DNA of 64,000 bases. Origin: Onchocerca lupi (taxonomy: Eukaryota; Nematoda; Chromadorea; Rhabditida; Onchocercidae). The position numbers were made by a program, and so were the translations under genes. Of the stretch, positions 1 to 15,000 are shown piece after piece. The notes below the pieces were generated by a model. It was not told the DNA's origin. It did not search any database and worked only from the letters and a program-made list of their open reading frames with translations. Positions within the stretch are counted from its first letter, which is position 1. Each line of letters starts with the position of its first letter. The stretch is from NCBI GenBank assembly GCA_028564675.1, contig JAOVVO010000082.1, positions 62,001 to 126,000 on the forward strand, written 5' to 3'.

Positions 1-3000
1 ACATATCAAACATTTGGAAATACGTCCGGAACAAGAAAGAAATAGATCATATACAGTATCTGATAATAAAAAAAATTTGAAAGGTTATCAAAGCTTTAAA
101 AATAAATTTTAGAACAAAGTTTACATAAGTGTGTTAGGATAAATAAATTATTACATATGCTATGAAAAAATGAGCGATTTGTAAAATAAGTAATAAATAA
201 TAAAATCGAGGTGAAAGTGGCAGATTTTCTTTTATATTTTTATGGAAAATTTAATAATTAATGAGTTTTTTTTTTAGTGAAATTTGAAATTTTTATTGAT
301 TGTGAATGCACGAAAGATGCATTTCTAAACACAACGAAATATTTATCAGATCAATATCATATCGAACGATTAAATGTTTATAATAATACCGATGGATCAA
401 TAGAAAAAAGTATTTTTTTTCGCTAGAAATCTGATTAATTTTAAATATTTATGAAAAATTCTGGCAACTTGATATTTAAATCTTTTCTTATAATTTTACT
501 TTGTCGAGAAAGTTTTTTTTTATGTCGTGATAAGTAGGAATCTTGGTGAAAAAAGTTTTACTGATGGAGGACTGATTCTTCGTTTCATATTATAAGATAG
601 AATAAAGCCAGATAATATTATGATTTTAGTTGATTGCTTAATTTTAGTAGAGAGGGACTGAATATGATTTGAAATGGAGAGTATTGATTATGAAGTGAAT
701 TGAATGATTATCAGGTTGATTGACTGAGCAACACAAAGTGAAAAGTCAAAGCCACTCCTCTCATCAGAAATCTTAATCAGTGAGAAAAAACATCACGAAC
801 CTAGAAAATCACTCTCAAGAACTGAATAATCATAATTAACCACTAAGTAATCTCTAAATAACCATTGAGTGACCACTAATTAGCTACTGATTTAATGACC
901 GCTAAAAGCTTCTCTTTATCTCGATGATTTTTGGTCTTCTAGGAGGCAATGACTTACAATATATTATACAAAGAGTTTAGTTAACAGCTCAAAGGATGAG
1001 ATAGACAATGCTTACAATTTTAAACAATGCACACAAGCTCTAGTCCTTACAACCATCCAAATCACATGATTTGCAGCAATTTAAACAATGCATGCAATCT
1101 TTAGCAGATCAGAAGATGAGAGAAGGAAAGGCTTTTCTATCAAACGAAAGGATGAGATGATTCATTTGACTGAGAAATATTACAAATTTTTATTATACAA
1201 ATAATTTGATTATTTCATCAAATTTATATTATAAAATATTTTGCTTTTACCGAAATTGACATATAAACGACCAAGATGTTTTTTTTCTTTTTTTTTATTT
1301 CTTTTTTTTTTAACGAAAAGTTATGAATATTTTATTTTATGTTTTTAAATACGATAATAAAGTAAAATTCTTCTAAGCTTTTAAAAAATTTTTTGAAAGA
1401 AATTTTAAAAATCTTTTCAAAAATTTTACCATTCTGTTCATCAATGCTAATTTTTTTTTTTTTTGAAAAAATAAAAAAACCGATTAGATTGATCTACCAA
1501 ATATAAATAAATCAAATGAAATGATCGATTTCAGTTCCATGGTTTCCAAAACATATTTCTGATCTTGACAAATGCTATTATTGTATAGTAAAATATGAAC
1601 CAACATCTGATCCACGTCATCCGGTAATTATAGAATTTTTTCAACTGTCAATTTTTCTTTAAAATTTCGCAATCTTTTTTTTAGAGAAAAAATTTTAAAC
1701 AATGAATTTCAAAAATTTGAAAAAATGATAAAATTAATGTGCCAAATAACAAAAAATCATTAAAAGTTTATTTAAATGAAACAAAATTAATTTTCTGACC
1801 TGCACATTGATCCAGTTTATAATTTTTATTTTCGTAAATTCTGCGGACCGTCATGCATTACCAGAAATATACTAATCAGGATAACCGAAGTATTATATTC
1901 CGATGATTTTATCATTTTGATCGAATCATTATTTTAGGGTTATGGTGATGAAGCGTATATTCGAAGAAGAGAAGAATTGAACAACATTGCTAAAGCTTAT
2001 AAATAGTAAATTTGTTGATGCCAAATTTTGATTGATTTAAGTCTCAAAAAAATTTTTTTTTTCTCAATCATTATCAGAACAAAAATGAAAATAAAACTGA
2101 ATTTCGAACAAAATTTCTTTTATCTGAAAGAAATTTATCAAAATATGAACTATAATGTTATATTTTTCAAATCAAATTATTTCTCAATGACAAATTTTCA
2201 TTAAAAATTCAAGCAAATTTTCATTTTCAGCGGTGATAATTTGCCAGAAATTGAATATAGTCCGGAAGAGCATAAAACTTGGGAAATTGTCTTCAAAAAA
2301 CTGAAATCATTACATCATTCGCATACCTGCTTCGAATATCAACAGAATTTTCAACAGATGGAATTGGAAGGCCTTCTAGAACCTACTCGAATACCAAAAT
2401 TATCGCTTATTAATAAATATCTGCAACGTAAAAATTTACAAAAATTCCTAAAAATTCTCATCATTTATGTTATTTAATTATCAGAAAGCAATTAATTGTA
2501 TTTAAATTTATTAAAAAAAAATTATATTGTAAATCATTTCTGATTTTCTTGAAAAATTTTAATTGCTGAATTATTTTAAACACAAAGTTAATTGAAGCTT
2601 TACTTTTCATCTCTCTTTTCTATTAATTGAATCTTAATGAATAGAATTAACAAGATACACCACTTAGTTTTTTTTTGATATAACATCAAAATGTCGAGGT
2701 TGTTAAAAGCTTAACCTTTAACCTCTCTCTCTCTCTATTTTGCTATTGAGTAAAATCAATCAAGGAATTATATGAAGTGTCAGTACTACACGTAATATTA
2801 TCTCAATATAAAAAAAGAATTTTTTTTTAAAATGATACTGTAGAATTCGAAAATGGAAATTACTAGATTAATTTGCAGGTAGAACTGGATTTACACTTCG
2901 TCCATGTGCTGGATTACTTTCAGCACGTGATTTCTTGGCTAGTTTAGCATTTCGTGTTTTCCAAGTTAGTTTTTTTTTTTTTCGAGAGTCATATTTTTTT

Positions 3001-4957
3001 TAAAAAATAATTTCTGATAACTTTTAAAAGTTTGAAGAAAAGTTATTGTGCTTCGTTTTTTGTTAAGACTACCATGTACATTCGACATCATGCTTCACCA
3101 CATCATTCACCGGAACCGGATTTAATTCATGAATTTATTGGACATTGTCCGATGTTTGCCGATCCGTTTATTGCCCAATTTTCTCAACAAATTGGACTTC
3201 TATCATTGGGTGCAACTGATGAACAAATCGAACAACTTGCTACGGTAGATATTTTAACATGCCTATGCCCTTTCCTACAGTAAGCTTGATCTATATGCAT
3301 ATAGTATATTTATACGATACCGTATATTACTTAAATATCTGTTTCTTCATTTATTATTTTAACGACACATGAATTAAAATGAATCAATTCATCAGTTATA
3401 TTGGTTTACAATTGAATTTGGTTTATGTCGACAAAATGATCAACTGAAAGCTATCGGTGCTGGATTACTTTCATCATACGGTGAACTTATGGTATATCTT
3501 TTATATTCCTATTTTTATAATGAAATATCGAATACTAATTAAATAATTTTAACAAATTTAATTCCAAAATTTTTAATTTAAATTCAATTTTTCTAAATGT
3601 CAAATTGAAAGCTATTAAATTGAATTGTCATTTCGCTTTAGAATAATCAATGACAGAAAAAAAATGCATAATTGAAATGGATTTAAAAGCTAATTTCTTG
3701 AAGTTGTTAAAAAAATCTAAGCAAAATTTGGATTTTTTTTCTTTAAATTTAAGTTTAATTTTCAAATTTTCAATTTAAGTAGCTAACAAAGTGAAATATT
3801 GAATTCGAAGAAAAATTTTTATAAATTTAAAATCATCAAAAAATTCGTCATCTTTATTTTCAAATCAACGAATTTTTTTCAGTAACTGTTGGGATATTTT
3901 TAAAAAAATACTCAATATTTGCAAAATTGATTAAGTCGATCATCTTCTAATCTTGGCATTTTATATTTTCCAGAATTTCAGATTATTCCAATGATTGTAG
4001 TAGTGATAATAATAGTGATAATGATAATAATTTAGCATGCTTGCTCGGATAAACCACAACATGAAGCATTCGATCCGCAACGTACCGCGTTGCAACCTTA
4101 TGAAGATTCCGATTATCAACCACTTTATTTTGTTGCTGATTCAATCTTTGATGCAACAATTAAACTGAGGTATCAATTCATAAAATTGTAATTTTATTTA
4201 TAATTTTCAAGTTTAAATTATAATTTTCCAATCAAAATTCCGTAAAATTGACTTTTCGTTCAATCCACGCCGTCATATAATCATTATTGATATGATTAAT
4301 TAATATTTGTTAGTAATCATTATTTTCTGCATTAAATTCAATATTAAATAACTTATATAAATCGGTTTCTTTTTCACTGTTCATTAATATAGTCAAGTGA
4401 AAGCATTATATATTCATTTTTAAATTTTATTTTCTTCTCTCATCATTTAATAATTTTATTTTCGATTATCAAGTTTTCAAGTAATGACTATTATTAAGTC
4501 TAAAATTTGAACTCAAATTAATCTTAAATTTCATCGTTTATATACTTATTATGTTGTAGCTCATTAAAGTTTTGTAAGTAGAAATTTGAAAATTTCATTA
4601 AAGCTAAGATTAAGAAATATTGTCAATCGTTAGAAGTTTAAAATAGGAATGGAATAAAATAGAATAATTTAGAAAATGACCAAAATTCATGAAACTTTTT
4701 ATATAATCTTTTTCATTTCCAATTGAGCTTTATCAAGTTCCAATATTTTGCCCAATCGTGAAAAAAGTAAATATTTTAGAGCTTTTGCGCAAAACTTTCA
4801 ACGTCCATTTGCGGTTATCTATGATCCATATACGGAATCAATGGAAATTATAAAAGAAATGAAAGATCTAAAAAATGGATTAAATCGTTTCAAGGGAGAA
4901 TTATCATCATTCATTGAAGTTGTTGAAGCATTGGACAAAAATATTGCCAATAAATGA
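1..4957 (+). CDS. cat-2: Tyrosine 3-hydroxylase (biopterin-dependent aromatic amino acid hydroxylase), 5' truncated
   Basis: Ten coding exons are visible: <1-83, 278-409, 1535-1623, 1938-2005, 2231-2427, 2879-2964, 3068-3244, 3396-3491, 4036-4169, 4780-4957. They join in phase to 412 residues plus a stop; the N-terminus lies off the left edge. The first two exons carry an ACT-type regulatory domain (EIFIDCEC). The rest is the catalytic domain, then a C-terminal helix for tetramerisation. The 2-His-1-Glu iron site is intact: HEFIGH in exon 7 and the Glu of YWFTIEFGLC in exon 8. The family converts Tyr to L-DOPA with tetrahydrobiopterin and O2 in dopaminergic neurons. Tyrosine hydroxylase fits better than the Phe or Trp hydroxylases because of DLDKC, GLLSARDFLASLAFRVFQ and AFDPQRTALQPY. 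Exon 7 uses a weak GTTAAG acceptor. Family assignment is very secure; the tyrosine subtype is likely. Confidence 0.94.
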
Positions 4958-6069
4958 GTTATGTCATTAACAGTAACGTATTAATTAATTAATTAATAAG
5001 TTTTAGTTTTTTTTTTTTAGACCAACTAATAACTGTCATAAAATTAGTTAAATCTTAAAAACTATTGAAATCTCTATTTCAATCAACAATGTCCTGGAAC
5101 TATTAACATAAAGAATTTGAATAAATAACAGATAATTTTTATGTAAGAAATAATTCCATTATTTATTATCTTATTATTGATTAAAATTTAAAAATTCAAA
5201 AATTTAAAAATTTTTTTTTCTTACTTTTTTGAAATGTCGAAGTGTTTGTGTTTATTGTGTACTCTGTAAATCATAATAAAATCTTTGCAAAACGGAGAAG
5301 TTTTGATTATTCGATTATTGAATTTTGAATTTGTAAAATCTTCATTTAAGCGTTTTTATCATTTAAACTAAAATTAGCCTTATTGTCAGGCCAAATAATA
5401 AAAGTTTAGCCTTAATTGACAGGCCAAATGATAAGAGCTTAGCCTTAATTGTTGGGCCAATGATAAGAGCCACCTTTTAATTATAATATATATTACAAAT
5501 ATAATATATTTTTCTATGTTTACAATAACAAAAAAAATTGCATAGAAAGGCACACAACTAAAATTATCAATTAAAATTGATCATCAACTAACTGTCAGGA
5601 ATTGTCAAAATCAACTTGATGATTTGTAGAATGGAATCCAAGATATTGATTTTTTTTTTCCTTTTTTTTTTTAGAACAGAGGTGATAATTTAAGAATTAA
5701 AGTTTTAAATTAGAAGCATCGAAAAAAAAATCAAAAAAAAGTTGGTAACTTTTAACAAACATTTTGGAAGTTTGTCAAAAATTCCTGATAGTTTGTCAAT
5801 TTTCAATTAATTTAAAAAACTAATTTATTACATTTTGATTCATCATAGAAGCAAAAAATTCAAATTACCATAGTATTTTTCTAATCCTTAACATTTTAAA
5901 AAGCTTCTGGAATTCAGGATTTATTTTAGAAGTACATCTTACATTTCCAGAATCCAAGATTTATGAAAGACAATTTATTTAGCAAGTTGTAACTTGAAAT
6001 CGCAAAAGTCCAGTGATAACAATGATTCATGTTAAAAGATTTCGGAATTATTATCATTTAAACTTCGCT
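4958..6069. other. Convergent intergenic gap with 3' ends of two genes
   Basis: This gap separates the stop of the hydroxylase from the stop of the CA-related gene on the other strand. AATAAA-like polyadenylation signals occur near 5120 and 5276. It holds the short tandem repeat listed separately; no other coding signal is seen. Confidence 0.6.
5375..5471. repeat. Three tandem copies of a ~33 bp unit
   Basis: Three diverged copies share a core like TTAGCCTTAATTGACAGGCC followed by AAATGATAAGAGC. They start near 5375, 5406 and 5439. Confidence 0.8.
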
Positions 6070-9000
6070 TCAAATTGATAATGATGTTAAGGTAGAGCGT
6101 CTAGGATTAGCTTTGTAGCCCATATCAACATATAGATTACTTGGACATGATTGTGGTGATTTGGCCTGAAAGTACTCTTTTTTTTTTTTTTTTGATTTGG
6201 CCTGAAAGTACTCTTTTTTTTGTTTCAATATTTTAAATTGAAATTTAAAATGCTTTTTCATAAAATCGTTGCAAGATTTTGTCAAAACTGATAAATTCCA
6301 ATTATTTTTTCATAAATCAGAATCTAAGCATTTTGAAAGCTGGAAATCTTCATGCGGAGAAATTCCAAATCAGAATCTAGACATCGATTTATTGATTTTG
6401 ATTCAAATTTTTCATTATTATCCTTTGAATATTTTTTTTTAATTAATAAAATTTTTAAGTATAATCGAAACAAGAAATGAACTAACCTTATACTTAACAT
6501 TGATATTTGTCCGTAAAAGTCGTCCATTCAAAGGTTTTAGTGGACGATAATTAGGTGACATCAATACTGGACTAGGCTGTTTAGTTTCAGTTTGTTGAAG
6601 ATCATTCCAAATTTGGAGCTAAAAATATTTGAAATTGAACAATTTTAAATTTCAAACTTCTATGACTCATATCATTTAGGTTTCTTTTTGTTTATATAAT
6701 TATTTTACTTTAATTTTACATTAAATTATCAATTTATTTTATAATTATTATTATTTTATAAAAATTAAGAAAGCGTAAGATTAAATGCAACTTTAAAAGT
6801 TTAGAAAAAACTGCTGAAAATTCAAAAAATTTCAAAAAAAATTTAAAAGAACAATCATACATCTTCTTTGGTGATATAAATTGGATTGTTCATGATGACC
6901 CAGGTAACTGTTTCAAAGCAACCTGGAAATGTTAATGATCCTTCATATGTTATATAATCTTGAGTTTCTGGTAAAAGACCATATGCATTGAATCGCCTAA
7001 GTATTGTTTTGGTACCTAAAATAGGTTAATCATGATTTTCAATCAAATTTTACAACAATTATTCAATTATTTAGATAATTATCAAATATTTGTAATCATT
7101 TCCATTCATATCTTTGTCATTTTGCTTTAATAAAGTTTTTTTATCAGTATAATCAAATTGTCTTTACAAGAATGATAGAATGAAACAAACCTTTATAAGT
7201 AATACTCTGTGATGCAACAGTTAATCTTCGTAATTCAGCATTTGATACTGTACCAAGCTGAAATAGATACTGTATCAAACTGGAACAGATACTGTATCAA
7301 GCTTTTCCTTTTGCTTTTTTTGCGTAATTCTTGGAGAGAAGTTTTGTGAGACTTTTAATCATTATAATATTCAGAAGGAAATATGCTGCTATTTTCCATA
7401 ATACTAACACATTTTCATAGTTTATTCTGAGAATTCTTGCATAAAATTACTGAAGACTAGTTTGAAATTTTTGAATTAAATTGACTAATCACAAAATTGC
7501 GAAAATATATGATCGATATTGAAATTTAAAAATTACGACAGAAATCAAATACTTACATCAACAATTATCGAAATAGCCAGAAGGCCATGTGATTGTGACA
7601 TTGCTTCGGTAAAGTTGGCATATAAATCTGTATTATAAGCCAGTAATTGTACCTTAAAGTCTGCATGTCTCTTTCAACCAAATAGAAATTAACAAATTAA
7701 AAATTAATGAAAGCAATAAAAATTTCCCTTAAAAATAAATACATCCACAGCTTCTTCATATTTTAAAATTTAAAAAACAATTGATCGTAATACAACGGCA
7801 ATTAAGTCTTAGTTCTTTGCAAGAAGAATCAAATTTATGAACTTACCTCAGCTGGAAATCGAATTCGATCAATGGTATGCTCAGATCCACGTTCATCATT
7901 AGCTATTGATCCAAAATGTACCACAACATGATGCAATCGATATCTGTACTTTTAAGAAAACACAGTAATATCCTACAGTATTTATAAACTACAGCGCAGG
8001 CATACTGTACATTTACAGTAAGCGATGAAAATGATATGGGTGGAAATTACGGTATTGCATTTAGGAATTCCAAAAAAAGAATATTATTCGGTCACACCTG
8101 TATGGTGATGAAGGACCGCCACTAATACTGATATTTCCATGTTCAATTAATGAATCATTGATTGTCACCAATGGTAATTGACCCATATTTTCCAATGTTG
8201 CTTGCACCTGAAATTGAACTTAAATTTCTCAATAATTCATACAATACTCGTTAATAATAACAAATAGTCTCAAGAATGCTGATAAAAATAATCTTGCTGT
8301 TCCTAGTTAATAATATATACTCTTCTAGTTGTTTATCAAAATTAATCAGTGATTATTTAAAATGTCAAATTGAATGAAGAAATTATTCCATAATTGTAAT
8401 AGATAAGCCAAATTAATCAGCGGTGATTATTTTATAACAATATAAAATCACATTAGCTGGAAAAATTATCAATAATACGGAAGGTCAAAGTTCATTAATG
8501 CTCTAGAATTTTCCCAAATAAAATAGCTCACTTATGCGCTTTCGAAAATTTTGAATTCAATTTTTTAAAGTTCTTATCAACTAAAAATTCAACAAACCTG
8601 ATGTTTATTGATTTCAATTGGTAGCAAACCAGGATCATATAATATTACTGATGGATCAACATTGATCGGTGATTGTAATTGACCTGTCGTACACATTCGC
8701 CAATGCTTGTTGACGAGGCCCCAAAAATCGGGACCTAGAATGCAAGGGTAGAAACAGGCAGTCATCAACCATGGAATCATACCTTTTCGTTCACTTTTGC
8801 TGAAAATTTTGAAAAAAATTCAATCAAATTCCTTTTTTTTCTCTTTTTTTTTCCCGCCTTTTTCGTGAATTTTTTTTTTTGCCATTTTTTAACATAATAC
8901 ATTTTCAGTATTTTAGTCTTTTATTAATAGAATATTTGAAATCTAACTTTACAATATTAATCAGAATTTTTCAATAAAATGATATAAGAAATTTTTGGGA

Positions 9001-12000
9001 AAAAAAAAAACAAAATTAGCTTTATTTTATAGTCTTTCTTCTAAATCTAAATTAATTTAAACAATTTCTAATGTCAAAAGTAATATAGCTAATCGAAGCT
9101 TTTAACAAAGAAATATTTAAGAGAAGAAAATTCGATTATTACTTTTACTAAAGAAAGACTTTAAATTTTATTCCTTAATTTTTTCATTTACATCTATGCT
9201 TCAGCATAATTTCCGATGCATTTTCTTTTATGATGAAGTGAAAATTTTTGAGCTATTCAATCTAAAATTGATTTATCGTAGCAATCAATAAATCAAATAG
9301 GAATTATTTAATGATAATTAACGAAAAAAAATTTCTCGCTTTTATTTAATTTAAAAATATTAAATTTCCAAAAAAAAAAAAATAAGCTCAAAACTATTTT
9401 ATATGCAAGTTTGAAAAGTATAAGCATAAAAACGAAGCAAAAAAAAAAAATCACAATTATTGTATTAAAATGTTAAAATATGCCACAAACTTGAAAAGAT
9501 AAACTTTCTTTTTTTCTTTTTTTTTTTAGAAATTCAAAAATTCTTTAAAAATTTTGTCAAAACTATCAGTTTATTGATATTTTGATAACATTGGTAGAGA
9601 AGAATTGATAGTTGATGATGAATGGATGACATCTGGCAAATAATTGTCCCCATGAAATTGTGTCATTGCTCTAATTCAAATCTTAGATTATTTTTTCTTT
9701 TTTTTTTTTGTTGAAAAAAATGAAGCAAAGAGAGAGAGGAGAAAAGAAGGAAAAATGAAATGATGCTTTTGCACCAAAAAAAAAAAAAAAAAAAAGCTTA
9801 GAATTACAACCTTTTATTAACTTGATTATTTTTCCTCACGCAATCTTTTTTTTTTCCTTCTTTCTTTTTCTCAAGACTCGAGAATTGATACCATTTGAAG
9901 TATAATTTCTTAAAATGGCACCACTAAGTAGAAATATGCAATGAACAATTTGTTATTTATGGTATCAATAAGATGATTTGCTTTTTTAAGTCTTCCATTT
10001 TCATTTATTTTTTTTTTTTTAATTTCTTTATATGTCTTTTTTAAGAGCTCGAAAAAAAAAGTTGCATTAGAACGATTGAAATGACAGTAAAGAGCGAATA
10101 TTAGAGAGGTCAAAGGTGACAATTATCAGTGTAAACTTGAAAAAGAATGTTTTATAAGGAATGAAAATTACGATAATTCAATTTTATACATGTTTTGCTT
10201 TTGTGGAATATATAAAATTAAATTCTTCTGTGACATTAATATCAATCTCTTGGATGAAATAGATTTTCAGCACATAAAAAATCTCAGATTACATATCTAA
10301 ATTTGAATATTTGATGAATTTCAGGTTGCCTATATTCGTAATTAAATTATTCATGATAATGAGTAAATTAAAACTAATGTATTCGATATCTATTGTAATT
10401 TCATTAAATTAAATTATTCAAATTATTAGCTAAAGTTTAAAAAAATTAGCGAAATCTAAGAATTGTAATTTATATTACATGCTTATTATTAATGATATTT
10501 ATTGCTTTACCGATAATCTCTTATCTATTATACCATTCATTAATTTATCATGTTAATTATTAGATTTTTTAATAAAATCAATAATTAAAATTTAATATTT
10601 TACAAAATGATAGCAGAATATCTATATTCTCTTATCAACCAATACCAATCATTAATTTATCATATTAATCATTATCAATACTAGATTTCCAATATGAGTA
10701 ACAATCACAATCTGATATTATACAAATGATAGTAGAATATTTATATTCCACTATCAATCATTAATTTATCATATTAATCATTATCAATCATTAGATTTTC
10801 AATATGAGCAATAATCACAATCTAATATCATATAAATGATAACAGAAGAGAAAATAAATGTCGTCATCAATTTATTCTCGAGATTCTCGAGAGTGATATC
10901 AACGAGGAAATAGATGGATATATATGTATGAATTTAAATAGAATGTGATATTAGCAAATGAAAGAAATAAATTGGATGAAGAAGACACAAAAGGATAAAA
11001 TTTTTAATGATCATCTTTCTGATCTCATTTTTGCTCAAAAAATATCTTAATCTTTCTAATTTCCAATTCCTATCTTTTTTGTTATCAATTTTATCATTCG
11101 AAAAAAAAAATGAAACTCTCTTCTTTCCTAATTTCTAATTCTATGATATTATTTCATCCTTTTTTTTTGTTGATATTCCTATGATGCTTGTTATCAATTT
11201 TATCATTTGAAAGAATCAACAATTAAACATTTGGTATCAAAATTTCTTGAATGATTTTGTCTCTTTTTTTTTTTCGAATAATATAATTGAGAATTAATTA
11301 AAAATTGATTTCTCTAGTTGTTAAATCTTGTTAAATAAGTTCTTTTTCGATTATTAAATGTTAAAATTGTTAAATCTTATCAAGTTTTATTTTTTTTTTA
11401 ATTGTTAACAATTTTTTTTATATCTATTTGGAGTGCAGAACTATGAACCTCTCTTACTTAATTATTATTCAAATTTCTATTTCATATTATCATTCCTTTT
11501 TTTTTTTTAAGTAAAATAATTTCTGAGAAAGCGACAGAAATAGAAACTGGATAAGCAGAAAAAGTTGCGCAAAATTAAATTCGAAAATTTGATAAAAAGA
11601 TTTCGAAGAATTACGAAGAAAAACTCGCAAGAAATGTATTATTTAAAAATTGATTAAAAATATTGCAAAGAAATGATACTTTGAAGGAAAGAGGAAAAAA
11701 AAACGAAAAACTTTTTAAGATGAAATGGGAAAAAAAAAAAATTTTTTTTAAGCTTTTAAGACGGAAACTTCTTAGTAGGCAATTTATAAAATTGATACAA
11801 AGAGTTTTTTTTTTTTTTTTTTTTTTTTTTAACACTTTTACGTATAACCAATGAAAATAGAAAATACGTTCTCACGTTTTACACGTTTTGCACTAATTTT
11901 ACACGTGAAATAAAATATGGCGAATGAAAAAAGAAATTGATGTAAATGGAAGATTCTTTTCCCTTATTTCCTATTTTTTAATATCATTGTGTATTTTTAC

Positions 12001-15000
12001 GTATAGTCTTATTATGTAAAATCTATTAAAAATAAACTCTAAATGAGAATAGATTGGAAATAAAAGTTCTTTGTTAATTAAAATAATTTTAATTAACTTT
12101 ATCCAATTAAAAAAAAAAAAAATTCATAGTGTCATAAAATATCGATTAAAAATTCAAGAAATTATATATTATCTTTTTGCTTGATCATAGCAAAAAATTT
12201 TCAGCCAATTGAATATACTATTTCAGATTAATAATTCTGTTAGTATTATGATTTCAAATTACAAAAATCAAAAAAAGAATGATGGTAGAAAAAATCCATT
12301 TTTTTTCATAAATCCTAAATTTTTCTTAAAAATTGCATTTTTTTTTTGATATAATATTTCGTTTTTTGGAAGCATATTTTATATTTCAACATAAATTTTG
12401 TGTATAATTACTTTTTTGATTAAAATTTCAAAAAATTTTCCTAAAAATATTCGAGAATTTTACAAAATTTCATCATTAATTCGAAAAAGTTACTTTTAAA
12501 ACATTTTCATATTAGTATTTAACTTAAATGAGAACTTATTAACTTTATTAAAACATTTCATATTAGCATTTAACTTAAATGAGAAATTATTAAGTTTATT
12601 TGTGAAAATAAGAAACACTAATTTTGCCTAATAATTAGCACATTTTACTTATTTACTTAAAATAAGACATTTTCTCCTAATATTTTCACAACTAAATGTT
12701 TTTAATTTCATATATTAATTCTTAAATTATAACCTAAGCTGCAATATAAGATAATTTTGTTCAAGCGCATAAAATTATGAATAAATAAAGTCGTAAAATT
12801 TTTGGAACATTTGCATTTGAAAATAACAAAAAGTAATTTTTTAAGAGAAAAATTCGAATTAATTAGCAGCAATTAATCAATAAAGAATCGATAGAGATAA
12901 GGGATGATAAGTGATAAGAAATGGGTAGAATTTCAAAAGTGCCTTTTTTATCTGATATGATAAAGTCAGCAGAACAAATTTCATAAAATACGATGAGCGA
13001 AAACTTTTGATTGTTAAAATTTCAATATATCTAAGCAAGAATATTCAAAATTTAGCAAATAAATAATTATCAAAAATTGATATTTTATTTGTATTGGTTA
13101 GAGTAACCGTTACCGTATTCGTCGAAAATAATCTGAAATTTTCTAACATTATTTATTTTGAAATAAAATATTATAAATCATGAAAAAACAAATATTGCAA
13201 AAAAAAAAAATTTGAATTGAATTTGAATTGAAATTTGAAATGAAAATTTGTCCAATTTGAACTGATTTACTGGTATCATATAAACAATGAGAAATAATTG
13301 CAAGAATTTTTACAAATTTTTCGGAGTTTAAAATTCATGAGTTCGGTGGAATTTTGTTTGAAAAAATTCCTATTAGAGAATTTTACGATAATACTCATAT
13401 TTACTTGTATTTCCCGATTTGATGTTTTGAGAAATGTTGAAAAAGTTTAATTAATTATAAATTTTAATAATGAATTGAAATTTTCAAAATATTGAATAAA
13501 ATACCATATTCCATACTTATGTATGATTTAAAATTGTTTAATTATGAATAAACTTACGTCTTTACCTAAAAAACAAGGGAAAAAAAAAAAGAAAAAACAC
13601 GAAATTTTAGACTATCTTTTTAGGAAGAGAATGTTTAAATCAAAATTTTCGAAAATTCATTAATTAATAGAGAAATGTTTATATTATTAATTAAAAAAAG
13701 TTTCTAAAAATTCAAATAAATGATTGTTTAGAATCAAATTTTTCTAGGTGATAAATTAAAATGATAACAGTATTTTAATGCCAATAATTTTTGTTTCATT
13801 ATAAATGATTCAAAGAACAAAACAAAAAGCAAAAAACAAAAAAACAAAAAAAAAGATGAAATATGCAAATTTGTCGAAAAATTCGATTTTTACAATTACA
13901 GAAATTAATTACCATTATTTAAAATAATTCTTTTTTTTTTTAATTTCAAAAATAGTTATTTTTTAATGCTGAAGCAAGGATTTTTTTGTAATTTCAATAA
14001 CGAAATTTAACGCTCATTAGAGAGAGAGAGAGAGAGAGAGAGGGAAAGAGAAAGAGAGAGAGAGAAAAAACGTTGATCGGAAAGAAATGCCGGGGGAAAA
14101 ACGTTTGGGAAATAAATTGATTTGATATTAAATCAAATCTTTATATCAAATATTCGAGAATTTTCCTGAGCTTTAAAGTATTAGAACAGACAAGTGATTA
14201 GAACTTTCAAAGTGATTAGACTAGTCTATATTTTAGGAATTGCAACTATTGATAATACTTGGATTATCTTGGCTCAAATCTCTTGGCCTAAATGATACAC
14301 TTATTCCTAGTCTCCGAGCTTCATTATACTTTCAGGAATATTGAAAAATAGGAATAAGTCTAGAGAGATATTTGTCTATTCCTTTTATCACATTGATTTT
14401 GAGTAGCAAATAGCAGCCTGAATGAATATTAATATATTTAGAGCCAAGCTTGGCTACTAACGACACACTTAATACTGAGTGTATTAACTGTGTATGGCTG
14501 TTGTTCAAATCCATTAGTGGAAAAATTGGAGAAAATAAATTTTATAATCGAGAAAAAAAAAAAAAAAAAGAAGAAGCAAAAGAATAGAAAATCAAACAAA
14601 TTCGAACTACTTATACGAATTGGATTGAATGGAAAATAATTCATAGAATTGACTGAAATATTCTATTTAAATTAATTTTAACTTAATTGAAATGCTAGCT
14701 AACGTAGCGAACAAAATTTAATCAAATTTTAGGAAAATTTTTAGAATTAACCCGAAGAGTAGTCTAATTTTGGCACATAAAATAGATAGATAAAATGTAT
14801 AAAAACTTGGCAACTTGAGATAAAGCTTTCAAAATGAATGTTAAAATTATCGTAAAATATAAAATATTGCTCTCTTGATGAATGCTTTCGACGACAAAAT
14901 TTAATTTACCATTTTTATTTGTTATCTATGATTGCTTAGAAATTGAAAATAACAACAACTTTCAATTTCAATCAATTTTGAATTTCTTTTTTTTTTTTTT

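Noticed and set aside
8589..8780. Start of the CA-related protein at the ATG at 8780
   Set aside because: The codons before GPDFWG are the 3' end of an intron (ATTCTAG acceptor). The upstream exon at 18.5 kb supplies a signal peptide and restores the family sequence in phase.
8770..8815. A 17-base microexon between a TTTTCAG and a GTATGA just upstream of CA-related exon 2
   Set aside because: The direct join 18503/8734 is in phase and matches the family; adding the microexon would break the phase.
11663..11854. Lysine/phenylalanine-rich frame on the plus strand and its mirror on the minus strand
   Set aside because: Both are produced by long A and T runs and have no complexity.
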